Positions 8,639 to 16,383 of a DNA stretch of 64,000 nucleotides are shown here, in pieces; within the stretch, counting starts at the first letter, position 1, and the number at the start of each line of letters is the position of its first letter. Location of the stretch: positions 34,049-98,048 of the forward strand of contig NZ_JFHD01000026.1 of assembly GCF_000698575.1 (NCBI RefSeq). The letters are read 5' to 3'. Made by a program: the position numbers and the translations under genes. A model generated the notes under the pieces. That model was not told where the DNA came from. It saw nothing but the letters and a program-made list of their open reading frames with translations, and did no database searches. The DNA comes from Caballeronia zhejiangensis. GTDB taxonomy: Bacteria > Pseudomonadota > Gammaproteobacteria > Burkholderiales > Burkholderiaceae.

Positions 8639-10000
8639 TTACGACTTCTTCTTGACCGGGCGCACGTAGCCCGTCTTGCTCACTTGCGACTTCTCATTGA
8701 GCACCAGCTCGCCTTCGCCAACGTCCTTCCATACTGTCGTGCCGGCCGCGATCGTCACGCCGCGGCCCACGCGCACCGGCGCGACCAGTTGCGTATCCGA
8801 GCCGACGAACACGTCGTCCTCGATCACCGTGCGATGCTTGTTCGCGCCGTCGTAATTACAGGTGATGGTGCCCGCGCCGATGTTCACGCGCGCGCCGACA
8901 TCCGAATCGCCGATATAGCTGAGATGGTTCGCCTTCGAGCCGCGCCCGAACACCGCATTCTTCACTTCGACGAAGTTGCCGACATGCGCTTCATCGCCGA
9001 GCGTCGCGCCCGGACGCAGCCGCGCGTACGGACCGAGCACGACGTTCGCGCCCGTCTTGCCGCCTTCGATGTGCGTGTACGCATCGATTCGCGTGCCCGC
9101 GCCGATGGTCGCGTCGCGGATCACGCAGTTCGGGCCGATCGTCACGTTGTCGGCGAGCGTCACGCGTCCTTCGAAGACGCAGTTCACGTCGATCGACACA
9201 TCCGCGCCGCATTCGAGCGTGCCGCGCACGTCGATGCGCGCCGGGTCCATCAGCGTCACGCCCGCATCGAGCAGCGCGTTCGCGACGTTGCGCTGATGGA
9301 TGCGCTCCAGCTCCGCGAGCTGGATCTTGCTGTTCACGCCGAGCGTTTCCCATTCGGCGTCCGGCTGCGCGGTGACGACTTCGACGCCCGCTTCGATCGC
9401 GCGCTCGACGACGTCCGTCAGATAGAACTCGCCCTGCGCGTTGTTGTTCTTCAGCGACGCGAGCCACGATTCGAGCGTGCGCGTCGGCGTGATGACGATG
9501 CCCGTATTGATTTCCGCGATGCGCCGTTCTTCCTCGCTCGCATCCTTTTGCTCGACGATCTTCTTCACCTTGCCCGCGGCGTCGCGCACGATGCGCCCGT
9601 AGCCCGTCGGATCGCCCACGTTCACGGTCAGGACGCCGTAGCGCTCCGCGCCCGCGGCGGCGATCAGACGTTCGAGCGTGCTCGCACGCGTGAGCGGCAC
9701 GTCGCCGTACAGCACGAGCGTCGGAACCGATGGATCGAGCAGCGGCAGCGCCTGCTGCACGGCGTGTCCCGTGCCGAGTTGTTTGTCCTGCAGAGCGAAC
9801 TGGACGTCCGGCGCGCCGACGGCCTCGCGAACCTTGTCCGCGCCATGTCCGACGACGACGACGAGCCGCGTCGGCGACAGCGTGCGCGCCGTATCGATGA
9901 CGTGCGCGAGCAGCGGTTTGCCCGCCAATGGATGAAGCACTTTCGGCAGGGCGGAGCGCATGCGCTTGCCCATGCCGGCAGCCAGAATCACGATGTTCAT
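8639..10000 (-). CDS. glmU: Bifunctional UDP-GlcNAc pyrophosphorylase / glucosamine-1-P acetyltransferase
   Basis: A 453-residue cytoplasmic enzyme making UDP-N-acetylglucosamine from glucosamine-1-phosphate. The N-terminal nucleotidyltransferase half shows 'ILAAGMGKRMRS', 'LYGDVPLT' and 'EFYLTDVVE'. The C-terminal half is a left-handed beta-helix of hexapeptide repeats with 'NFVEVKNAVFGRGSKANHLS' and 'IGAGTITCNYDGANKH'. An upstream in-frame ATG would add 14 residues; the ATG at 10000 gives the canonical 'MNIVILAAG' and is chosen. It is co-directional with glmS. Confidence 0.96.
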   Translation of the reverse strand: MNIVILAAGMGKRMRSALPKVLHPLAGKPLLAHVIDTARTLSPTRLVVVVGHGADKVREAVGAPDVQFALQDKQLGTGHAVQQALPLLDPSVPTLVLYGDVPLTRASTLERLIAAAGAERYGVLTVNVGDPTGYGRIVRDAAGKVKKIVEQKDASEEERRIAEINTGIVITPTRTLESWLASLKNNNAQGEFYLTDVVERAIEAGVEVVTAQPDAEWETLGVNSKIQLAELERIHQRNVANALLDAGVTLMDPARIDVRGTLECGADVSIDVNCVFEGRVTLADNVTIGPNCVIRDATIGAGTRIDAYTHIEGGKTGANVVLGPYARLRPGATLGDEAHVGNFVEVKNAVFGRGSKANHLSYIGDSDVGARVNIGAGTITCNYDGANKHRTVIEDDVFVGSDTQLVAPVRVGRGVTIAAGTTVWKDVGEGELVLNEKSQVSKTGYVRPVKKKS

Positions 10001-10096
10001 CGCTGAAAGCCTTGCTGGTATGACGAGCCGCCAATTTATCACGCGGCTCTTTGGCGCAATGCGGCGAAACCCACGCTGCGCCTTATTGGATAAAGG

Positions 10097-11068
10097 TTAC
10101 AGGTCGTCGAACTGCACAATTGAAACCGTGCCGGACGTTCCTGACGGTTCGGTCGCACACGGTTCCTCGTCGAACGCGATATCGCCTTGCGGATCGGCCT
10201 CGCCCGTCGCGCGCAATCCGGCGAACGGGAAAAGTTTGCTGTCCATCAGATGCGACGGCACCACGTTCGACAGCGCGTTGAACATGTTTTCCACGCGCCC
10301 CGGAAAACGCTTGTCCCATTCTCGGACCAGCGCCTTCATTTCCGCGCGCTTCAGATTCGGCTGGCTGCCGCACAGATTGCACGGAATGATCGGGAATTCG
10401 CGCAGTTCGGCGTATTTTTCGAGATCGACTTCCTTCACGTACGCGAGCGGACGAATGACGATGTTCTTGCCGTCATCGGATTGCAGCTTGGGCGGCATGC
10501 CCTTCAGCTTGCCGCCGTAGAACATGTTGAGCAGCAGCGTCTGCAGGATGTCGTCGCGATGATGTCCGAGCGCGATCTTCGTCGCGCCGAGCTCGCCCGC
10601 GACTCGATACAAAATGCCCCGGCGCAGTCGCGAGCAGAGCGAACATGTCGTCTTGCCTTCCGGCACGAGCCGCTTGACGATGCTGTACGTGTCCTGATTC
10701 TCGATATGAAACGGAATGTCGAGCTTGCTCAGATATTCCGGCAGCACGTGTTCCGGAAAGCCCGGCTGCTTCTGATCGAGATTGACGGCGACGATCTCGA
10801 AGTTGATCGGCGCGCGCTCGCGCAGGCGCATGAGGATGTCGAGCATCGCGTAGCTGTCCTTGCCGCCGGACAGGCACACCATGACCTTGTCGCCTTCCTC
10901 GATCATGTTGAAGTCGCCGATCGCCTCGCCGACCTGGCGCGCGATGCGCTTGAACAGCTTGTTGTTCTCGTACGCTTCCTTTTGCTGGCGCTTCGTCAGC
11001 GCCTCGCGCACCGGCTTTTGCGCTTCTGCGGTTTCGGCTGCGGCTTCGATCGTGTCGCGCGCGTTCAT
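10097..11068 (-). CDS. ttcA: tRNA 2-thiocytidine biosynthesis protein
   Basis: Iron-sulfur, ATP-dependent enzyme that thiolates cytidine 32 in some tRNAs. 323 residues. The PP-loop 'CLSGGKDSYAMLD' lies near residue 55, and the two cluster-binding CxxC motifs are 'CSLCSRLRRG' and 'PCNLCGSQ'. 'GHHRDDILQTLLLNMFYGG' is a TtcA hallmark. The ATG at 11068 overlaps the folB stop by 4 bp (ATGA), which fixes the start and implies translational coupling. The acidic tail after residue 290 is typically variable. Confidence 0.94.
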   Translation of the reverse strand: MNARDTIEAAAETAEAQKPVREALTKRQQKEAYENNKLFKRIARQVGEAIGDFNMIEEGDKVMVCLSGGKDSYAMLDILMRLRERAPINFEIVAVNLDQKQPGFPEHVLPEYLSKLDIPFHIENQDTYSIVKRLVPEGKTTCSLCSRLRRGILYRVAGELGATKIALGHHRDDILQTLLLNMFYGGKLKGMPPKLQSDDGKNIVIRPLAYVKEVDLEKYAELREFPIIPCNLCGSQPNLKRAEMKALVREWDKRFPGRVENMFNALSNVVPSHLMDSKLFPFAGLRATGEADPQGDIAFDEEPCATEPSGTSGTVSIVQFDDL

Positions 11069-11466
11069 GCTCGTTCCTCTTTGATGCGGAAGACTTCGAC
11101 GCCGACCGCGTCGCAATCGGGATAGACGTCGGGCTTTTCCGTCGACACGGCCACGGCGCGCACGTTCGGATGCGCGAGCAGCGCGGCCGCGACGTCGTCG
11201 CACAGCGTTTCCTGCAAATGGATGTGTCCGCGCTTCACGCGCTCGGCGATGGTCGAGCGCATGAAATCGTAGTCGACGACTTCGGCGAGCTTGTCGGCGA
11301 CGGGCGTCGACAGCGCGAGCGGCACGTACAGCTCGACGTTGATGACGACACGTTGCTCGCCGCGCTTTTCGAAGTCATGCACACCGATGTTGATGCGAAC
11401 TTCGTAGTTACGCAGAAAAAGCCGCCGGCAATCGGTCAGCCGGGGGTGCGAAAGTGCGGCAAGCAT
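11065..11466 (-). CDS. folB: Dihydroneopterin aldolase
   Basis: Folate-pathway enzyme that splits 7,8-dihydroneopterin into 6-hydroxymethyl-dihydropterin and glycolaldehyde. 133 residues. Visible signs are 'VRINIGVHDFEKRGEQ' near residue 25, with the pterin-binding region, and 'DYDFMRSTIAERV' near residue 66. The N-terminal 15 residues extend slightly beyond short family members. It sits in an SDR-folB-ttcA run on the minus strand and overlaps ttcA by 4 bp. Confidence 0.9.
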   Translation of the reverse strand: MLAALSHPRLTDCRRLFLRNYEVRINIGVHDFEKRGEQRVVINVELYVPLALSTPVADKLAEVVDYDFMRSTIAERVKRGHIHLQETLCDDVAAALLAHPNVRAVAVSTEKPDVYPDCDAVGVEVFRIKEERA

Positions 11467-11493
11467 GTTGGTTCCAATATTCAGTGGCGCGTT

Positions 11494-12336
11494 TCAGGAC
11501 TTTTGCGCGCCGATCATGTACATGACGTCGCGCGGACTCGGTACGAGATGCTGGCCGCCGTCGACGACGAGCGTCGTGCCGGTCACGCCGTGCGCGTTCG
11601 CGAGATAACACGCGGCCTGCGCGACGTCGTCGACCGTCGATGCGCGGTTGAGCGGCGTCACGCGATGCGCCGTCTCGAACGACGCGGGCGTCTGCCCGGC
11701 GGAAATCAGCGTCAGACCGGGCGCGAGGCCGACGACGCGCAGTTTCGGACCCAGCGCCTGCGCGAGCGCGATGGTGGCGTTTTCGAGCGCCGCCTTCGTC
11801 AGCGTGTACGACAGGTAGTCCGGGTTCATGTTGTACAGCTTCTGATCCAGCACGTTGATGACGACGCCGCGTTGCGCGTCATCGACGGTTGCGGACTCGG
11901 GAGTGATCTCGTGCAGCATGCGCGCGAGCGTGAGCGGCGCCGCGACGTTGACGGCGGTCATCTCGAGCAGCTTCGCGTAGCCGAAGTCGATGGCCGTATC
12001 TTCGTCGAAACGCGACGCGCAGTTCACCACGCAGTTCAGACCGCCGAACGCTTCGGCGCACGCCGGCACGAGCCGTTCTACCTCGGCCTCGACGGCGAGA
12101 TCCGCTTTCAGTGCAACCGCGCGGCGCCCGAGCGACTCGATATCCGCGACGGTTTCGCGCGCTTCATGCGCCGAGTGGCCGTAATGCACGACCACATCCC
12201 AGCCTTGCCGCGCGAATTCGAGCGCGACGCCGCGCCCGATGCGTTTCGCCGCGCCGGTCACGAGCACGGCGCGCGCACGCGAAACGGAACCGGATGACGA
12301 CGTGTTGACGGAAGAAAACGGCGTGGAAGCGCTCAT
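11494..12336 (-). CDS. SDR-family oxidoreductase, FolM/pteridine-reductase-like
   Basis: A 280-residue short-chain dehydrogenase. It has 'VLVTGAAKRIGRGVALEFA', the TGxxxRxG nucleotide-binding variant that typifies pteridine reductases (PTR1, FolM), rather than the usual TGxxxGxG. The catalytic Tyr/Lys pair is in 'YTLTKAALENA' near residue 192. It lies 27 bp upstream of folB on the same strand, which supports a role in dihydropterin/dihydromonapterin reduction. The first 20 residues are Ser/Thr-rich and poorly constrained, and the start codon is only 13 bp from the divergent methyltransferase start, so a later start is possible. Confidence 0.82.
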   Translation of the reverse strand: MSASTPFSSVNTSSSGSVSRARAVLVTGAAKRIGRGVALEFARQGWDVVVHYGHSAHEARETVADIESLGRRAVALKADLAVEAEVERLVPACAEAFGGLNCVVNCASRFDEDTAIDFGYAKLLEMTAVNVAAPLTLARMLHEITPESATVDDAQRGVVINVLDQKLYNMNPDYLSYTLTKAALENATIALAQALGPKLRVVGLAPGLTLISAGQTPASFETAHRVTPLNRASTVDDVAQAACYLANAHGVTGTTLVVDGGQHLVPSPRDVMYMIGAQKS

Positions 12337-12349
12337 TTACAATACTGGG

Positions 12350-13555
12350 ATGAATCCGAATGCCAGACAATCCGATAGTTTACCTGCTCCGGGCGCCGAC
12401 GCGCTCGCGCAGTCCGAAGCGCTCACCGACCTGATCCGCAGGCGCATTGCCGCGGCGGGCGGCTGGTTGCCGTTCGACCGCTATATGGACCTCGCGCTGT
12501 ACGCGCCCGGCCTCGGCTATTACGGCGGCGGAGCAATGAAATTCGGCCGCCGCGCGGAAGACGGCAGCGATTTCGTCACCGCGCCGGAACTGTCCCCGCT
12601 TTTCGCGACGACGCTCGCGCGGCCTGTCGCGCAGGCGTTGCAACAAAGCGACACGAAGCAGTTGATGGAATTCGGCGCGGGCACCGGCAGGCTCGCGGCG
12701 GGCTTGGTGAACGCGCTCGCCGAACTCGATGTCGCCTTCGACAGCTACACGATCGTCGATCTTTCGGGCGAGTTGCGCGAACGTCAGCGCGAGACCATCG
12801 AGAAGGACGCGCCGGCGCTCGCCGCGAAGGTGAAATGGCTCGACGCGCTGCCCGATGCGTTCGAGGGCGTCGTGATCGGCAACGAAGTGCTCGACGCGAT
12901 GCCTGTGCGTCTGGTCGTGCGCAAGCTCGGCGCGTGGCACGAGCGTGGCGTCGTGGCGCTGAACGACCGCTTTGCCTTCGATGACCGGCCGATCGCGCCG
13001 GACGCGCAGGTCGAACTGATCGATGCCGCCATCGATGAAGCCAACGACGAGCCTTTTGCCGAATATGTGACGGAGACGCACGAGGCCGCGCTCGCGTTCA
13101 CGAAGACCGTCTGCACGATGCTTGTGCGCGGTGCGGCATTTTTCATCGACTATGGTTTTCCGCGACGCGAGTTCTATCACGCGCAGCGCGCGGCGGGCAC
13201 GCTGATGTGTCACTACCGGCATCGCGCGCATTCGGATCCGTTTCTGTATCCGGGATTGCAGGACATCACGGCGCATGTCGAGTTTACGGGCATCGCGGAA
13301 GCAGGCGTCGAAGCGGGTGCGGATTTGCTCGGATTTACGTCGCAGGCGCGGTTTCTGATGAATGCCGGCATCACCGATGTGCTCAGCGATCTCGATCCCG
13401 CTGATGTGAAGCGCTTTTTGCCTGCTGCGAATGCCGTGCAGAAGCTGCTTTCGGAGGCGGAAATGGGCGAGTTGTTCAAGGTGATCGCGTTTTCGCGCGG
13501 CATTCCCGGAATGCTGGATGCGTTTTCGGCCGGCGATCGGTCTCATACGCTATGA
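12350..13555 (+). CDS. MidA/NDUFAF7-like SAM-dependent methyltransferase (DUF185)
   Basis: A 401-residue protein of the Methyltransf_28 family. The core shows 'MEFGAGTGRLAAGLVNAL' (SAM-binding loop, near residue 105), 'GNEVLDAMPVRL' (near 180) and 'FFIDYGFPRREFYH' (near 265). The N-terminal 'PFDRYMDLALYAPGLGYY' is a family hallmark. Mitochondrial homologues methylate an arginine of complex I subunit NDUFS2; the bacterial substrate is generally not established. The ATG at 12350 is chosen because it directly precedes the conserved region at a typical length. A longer frame would run through the divergent SDR gene. Confidence 0.88.
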   Translation: MNPNARQSDSLPAPGADALAQSEALTDLIRRRIAAAGGWLPFDRYMDLALYAPGLGYYGGGAMKFGRRAEDGSDFVTAPELSPLFATTLARPVAQALQQSDTKQLMEFGAGTGRLAAGLVNALAELDVAFDSYTIVDLSGELRERQRETIEKDAPALAAKVKWLDALPDAFEGVVIGNEVLDAMPVRLVVRKLGAWHERGVVALNDRFAFDDRPIAPDAQVELIDAAIDEANDEPFAEYVTETHEAALAFTKTVCTMLVRGAAFFIDYGFPRREFYHAQRAAGTLMCHYRHRAHSDPFLYPGLQDITAHVEFTGIAEAGVEAGADLLGFTSQARFLMNAGITDVLSDLDPADVKRFLPAANAVQKLLSEAEMGELFKVIAFSRGIPGMLDAFSAGDRSHTL

Positions 13556-13565
13556 GTAAGCGATC

Positions 13566-13760
13566 ATGATCCGCTGGCTGCTCACTACGTTTATCGCGCT
13601 CGCGATTCTTTCGGGGTCGCTGCCGTGGCTCAAGAAGATCGGCATCGGGAGGCTTCCCGGAGATTTCACGCTGCGGATATTTGGGCGGGAATATTCGTTT
13701 CCCTTTATGTCGACGCTGCTGTTGTCGGTTTTGTTGTCGTTGATTGCGCGGGCGCTTTGA
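13566..13760 (+). CDS. DUF2905 small membrane protein
   Basis: A 64-residue protein with two hydrophobic helices (about residues 4-22 and 45-62) and the family centre 'LKKIGIGRLPGDFTLR'. Function is unknown for the family. It starts 10 bp after the methyltransferase stop, so it is likely co-transcribed. The foldback repeat begins right after its stop codon. Confidence 0.85.
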   Translation: MIRWLLTTFIALAILSGSLPWLKKIGIGRLPGDFTLRIFGREYSFPFMSTLLLSVLLSLIARAL

Positions 13761-13774
13761 GGGTTTTGGGTCCT

Positions 13775-14442
13775 GGCTTTGCTTTTGCTTTTGCTTTCGT
13801 TTTCGCCGGATCCCGTATTCGTGTCGGTCTATTAGCATTGCCCCTGTGCGGGGCGGCACTCACTTTCTTTGCTGCTGCAAAGAAAGTAAGCAAAGAAAGC
13901 AGCTCCTGATACGCCCGCGGTCACACGCAATTTGGGTAGTCCTCTCGTCCTTCGTGGGCCGCCTAAAGAGTGCCCTCATAGGCCCAATTGGGCTTGGCTC
14001 GCGCACGGTCTGCCACATCGCACCACACAACAAACCGGTTCAGCACCAAATAGCTCCAGCCCGCTTCGCGGCCGACCGGTCAATCGGGTCCGCGCGTGCT
14101 TCGCTACTAACATCTTTATCGCACTGCGCGCGCAAACCGATGGCTTCCTTTGCAAACCCGGCGGCAGCGCGTAGCGCTGTGCCGAAGCTCTTTCGTGCTG
14201 AACCGGCGTTCTCAACGGTTTCGGGCGGCGGACCGTGCGCGATCCAAGCCCGGTTATTGTGATGAGGGCACTCTTTAGGCGAGTGCCATCGAGGACGAGA
14301 GAACTACCCAAATTGCGTGTGACCGCGGGCCTGAAAAGCTGCTTTCTTTGCCTACTTTCTTTGCAGCAGCAAAGAAAGTAGGTGCCGCCCCGCACAGGGG
14401 CAACGCTAATCGACCGACACGAACACGGGATCCGGCGAAAAC
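13775..14442. repeat. Foldback repeat, full copy A (about 640 bp palindromic element)
   Basis: A noncoding element between two gene tails. Its arms are long inverted repeats: 13801-13979 and 14262-14442 match in inverse orientation, each holding CGCCGGATC at the tip, GCCCC-TGTGC-GGGGC, the palindrome ACTTTCTTTGC-TGCT-GCAAAGAAAGT (left copy 13862-13887), CACACGCAATTTGGGTAGT and AGAGTGCCCTCAT. The symmetry continues more weakly inward (TCGCGCACGGTC, then CCGGTTCAGCAC). Only about 14070-14170 is unique. The left tip is preceded by a run of GCTTTT-type hexamers (13775-13803), and A/C-rich CAAAG words follow the right tip. Other copies are at 59671-59972 and 63431-64000. No transposase was seen. 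Short peptides readable across it are spurious. Confidence 0.85.
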
Positions 14443-14494
14443 AAAAAACAAACGAACCGCAGGACAAAGCAAAACAAAGCAAAACAAGAAGCCG

Positions 14495-15730
14495 TCAAAC
14501 CCCCAGAGCGCCTTTCACCGCCGCGACCCGCGCATCATGCACGGCATCCTTGATCTTGGAAGGATTAGAAGCAAACGCCTGCGCAACGGCCCCGGCATCG
14601 ACCGCACGAGCCGCAACCAACGCCTCCCGCAAACGCTCAGCCTGCGGATAAGCCTGCTGCTCCAACCCAAGCCGCCCACGCGCATCCGCGACACAAGCCT
14701 GTAGCGCTTCAGCAAACCGCGCAGGCTTGCGTATCGCATCCGATCGCTCGAACAGCCTGACGAGCGCCGCCGCGCCCATCTCCATCACGCGATGAATATT
14801 CCCGTGCTCACGCGCGACGAGCATCGCCAGATCGCGGCATTCGTTCGGCACGCGCAAGCGCTCGCACAAAGGCCGCAAGAGGTCGACGCTGCGTCCCTCA
14901 TGGCCGATATGCCGCGGCAAAACATGCTCCGGCGTCGTCGCCTTGCCAAGATCGTGCGTCAGCGCCGCGAAGCGCACCGGCAACGCGAATCCCTGCGACG
15001 CCGCGTAGTCGAGCACCATCATCACGTGCACGCCGGTATCCACTTCCGGGTGATAGTCCGCGCGCTGCGGCACGCCCCACAACGCATCCACCTCCGGCAG
15101 AATCCGCGCGAGCGCGCCGCATCCGCGCAGCACGTCGAACATGCGCGACGGCTTCTTTTCCATCAGCCCGCGCGACACTTCCTGCCACACACGCTCGGCG
15201 ACGAGCGCATCGACTTCGCCCGCCGCGACCATCCGCTTCATCAGCTCGGCGGTTTCGGGCGCGACATCGAAATCCGCGAAACGCGCCGCAAAACGCGCGA
15301 GTCGCAGAATACGCACCGGATCCTCGATGAACGCAACGCCGACATGCCTGAACAACTTGTTCTTCAGATCGCTCTGCCCGTCGAACGGATCGATCACCGG
15401 ACCGGTCAGCTCGCCCGCCGGCGTGACTTCGCGCGCCATCGCGTTGATCGTGAGATCGCGGCGCGCGAGATCTTCCTCGAGCGTCACATCCGGCGAATAG
15501 TAGAACTGGAAGCCGTGATAACCCGCCGCCGTCTTGCGCTCCGTGCGCGCGAGCGCGTATTCCTCGTGCGTCTGCGGATGCAAAAACACCGGAAAGTCCT
15601 TGCCGACCGGCCGATAACCCTGCGCCACCATCTGCTCCGGCGTCGCGCCGACGACGACGTAATCGCGATCCACCACCGGCACGCCGAGCAATTCGTCGCG
15701 GATCGCGCCGCCGACTGCGTAGATGTTCAT
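14495..15730 (-). CDS. cca: Multifunctional CCA tRNA nucleotidyltransferase
   Basis: Adds or repairs the 3'-CCA of tRNAs. 411 residues. The N-terminal nucleotidyltransferase shows 'AVGGAIRDELLG' and the metal-binding pair in 'VVDRDYVVVG', then 'RRDLTINAMA' and 'RILRLARFAARF' (template-arginine helix). A C-terminal HD domain ('ALTHDLGKATTP', 'HIGHEGRSVDLL') marks the multifunctional form with phosphohydrolase activity. The ATG at 15730 overlaps the GST stop by 4 bp. The 3' end is 52 bp from the foldback repeat. Confidence 0.95.
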   Translation of the reverse strand: MNIYAVGGAIRDELLGVPVVDRDYVVVGATPEQMVAQGYRPVGKDFPVFLHPQTHEEYALARTERKTAAGYHGFQFYYSPDVTLEEDLARRDLTINAMAREVTPAGELTGPVIDPFDGQSDLKNKLFRHVGVAFIEDPVRILRLARFAARFADFDVAPETAELMKRMVAAGEVDALVAERVWQEVSRGLMEKKPSRMFDVLRGCGALARILPEVDALWGVPQRADYHPEVDTGVHVMMVLDYAASQGFALPVRFAALTHDLGKATTPEHVLPRHIGHEGRSVDLLRPLCERLRVPNECRDLAMLVAREHGNIHRVMEMGAAALVRLFERSDAIRKPARFAEALQACVADARGRLGLEQQAYPQAERLREALVAARAVDAGAVAQAFASNPSKIKDAVHDARVAAVKGALGV

Positions 15731-16365
15731 CGCGCTTCCTCGCGCGCGCCGTCGATCCACGCCGCGACCGCGGGCAGCGCCGTCACGCGCTTCGCATAAT
15801 CGAGCGACGTCGCGCTCAGTTCAGGCGCGTAGGTGTTGAAGCGCATGACGACCGGGGCGAACATCGCGTCCGCGATACCGAACTCGCCGAACAAAAACGG
15901 CCCGCCCGATTTCGCCAGGCACTCCGCCCAGATCGCCTCGATGCGCGCGATGTTCGCGAGCGCGCCCGGCGTCGCGCCCGCGCCCGGCGTCGCGCCCGCG
16001 CCCGGCGCGCGCGTCGTGATTTCCATCGGCATGTTCTCGCGCAAGTCCGCGAAACCCGCGTGCATTTCCGCGCTGATGCTGCGGGCGCGCGCGCGGAGAG
16101 CCGCATCGCGTGGCCACATCGCGTGTTCGGGATGCGCCTCGGCGATCGTTTCGACGATCGCGAGCGACTCCCACACGGAATCGCCCGCATCGGTGATGAG
16201 GCACGGCACCTTGCCGGACGGCGACACTTCGAGAATCTTCGCTTTCGTGTCGGGCTGGCCGAGGCGGATCAGCGTCTCTTCGAACGGGATGCCGAAATGT
16301 TTGAGCAGCACCCACGGGCGCATCGACCAGGAAGAATTGAACTTGTCACCGATAACGAGTTTCAT
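15727..16365 (-). CDS. Glutathione S-transferase family protein
   Basis: A 212-residue GST. The N-terminal thioredoxin-like domain has 'NSSWSMRPWVLLKHFGIPFE' (Ser near residue 10 in the usual activating position) and the GSH-binding 'GKVPCLITD'. The all-alpha C-terminal domain has 'GEFGIADAMFAPVVMRF'. A Gly/Ala/Thr/Pro insertion encoded by an 18-bp tandem repeat (15961-16007) interrupts the start of the helical domain. It overlaps cca by 4 bp on the same strand. Substrate unknown. Confidence 0.87.
   Translation of the reverse strand: MKLVIGDKFNSSWSMRPWVLLKHFGIPFEETLIRLGQPDTKAKILEVSPSGKVPCLITDAGDSVWESLAIVETIAEAHPEHAMWPRDAALRARARSISAEMHAGFADLRENMPMEITTRAPGAGATPGAGATPGALANIARIEAIWAECLAKSGGPFLFGEFGIADAMFAPVVMRFNTYAPELSATSLDYAKRVTALPAVAAWIDGAREEAR
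15961..16007. repeat. 18-bp tandem repeat inside the GST gene
   Basis: The unit CGCGCCCGGCGTCGCGCC occurs twice exactly (15961-15978, 15979-15996), followed by a partial third. It keeps frame and encodes a short Gly-Ala-Thr-Pro repeat, so slippage would change protein length by six residues at a time. Confidence 0.85.
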
Positions 16366-16383
16366 GCGATCACAAAAAGAAGA

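Noticed and set aside
5611..8655. A 1014-codon open frame on the plus strand across chrA and antisense to glmS
   Set aside because: Arg/His-rich shadow of high-GC codon bias in chrA (other frame) and glmS (other strand); no domain and no RBS.
13744..14262. Short proteins encoded inside the foldback repeat
   Set aside because: All readable frames are parts of the palindromic arm, repeat in both orientations and lack RBS; regarded as spurious.
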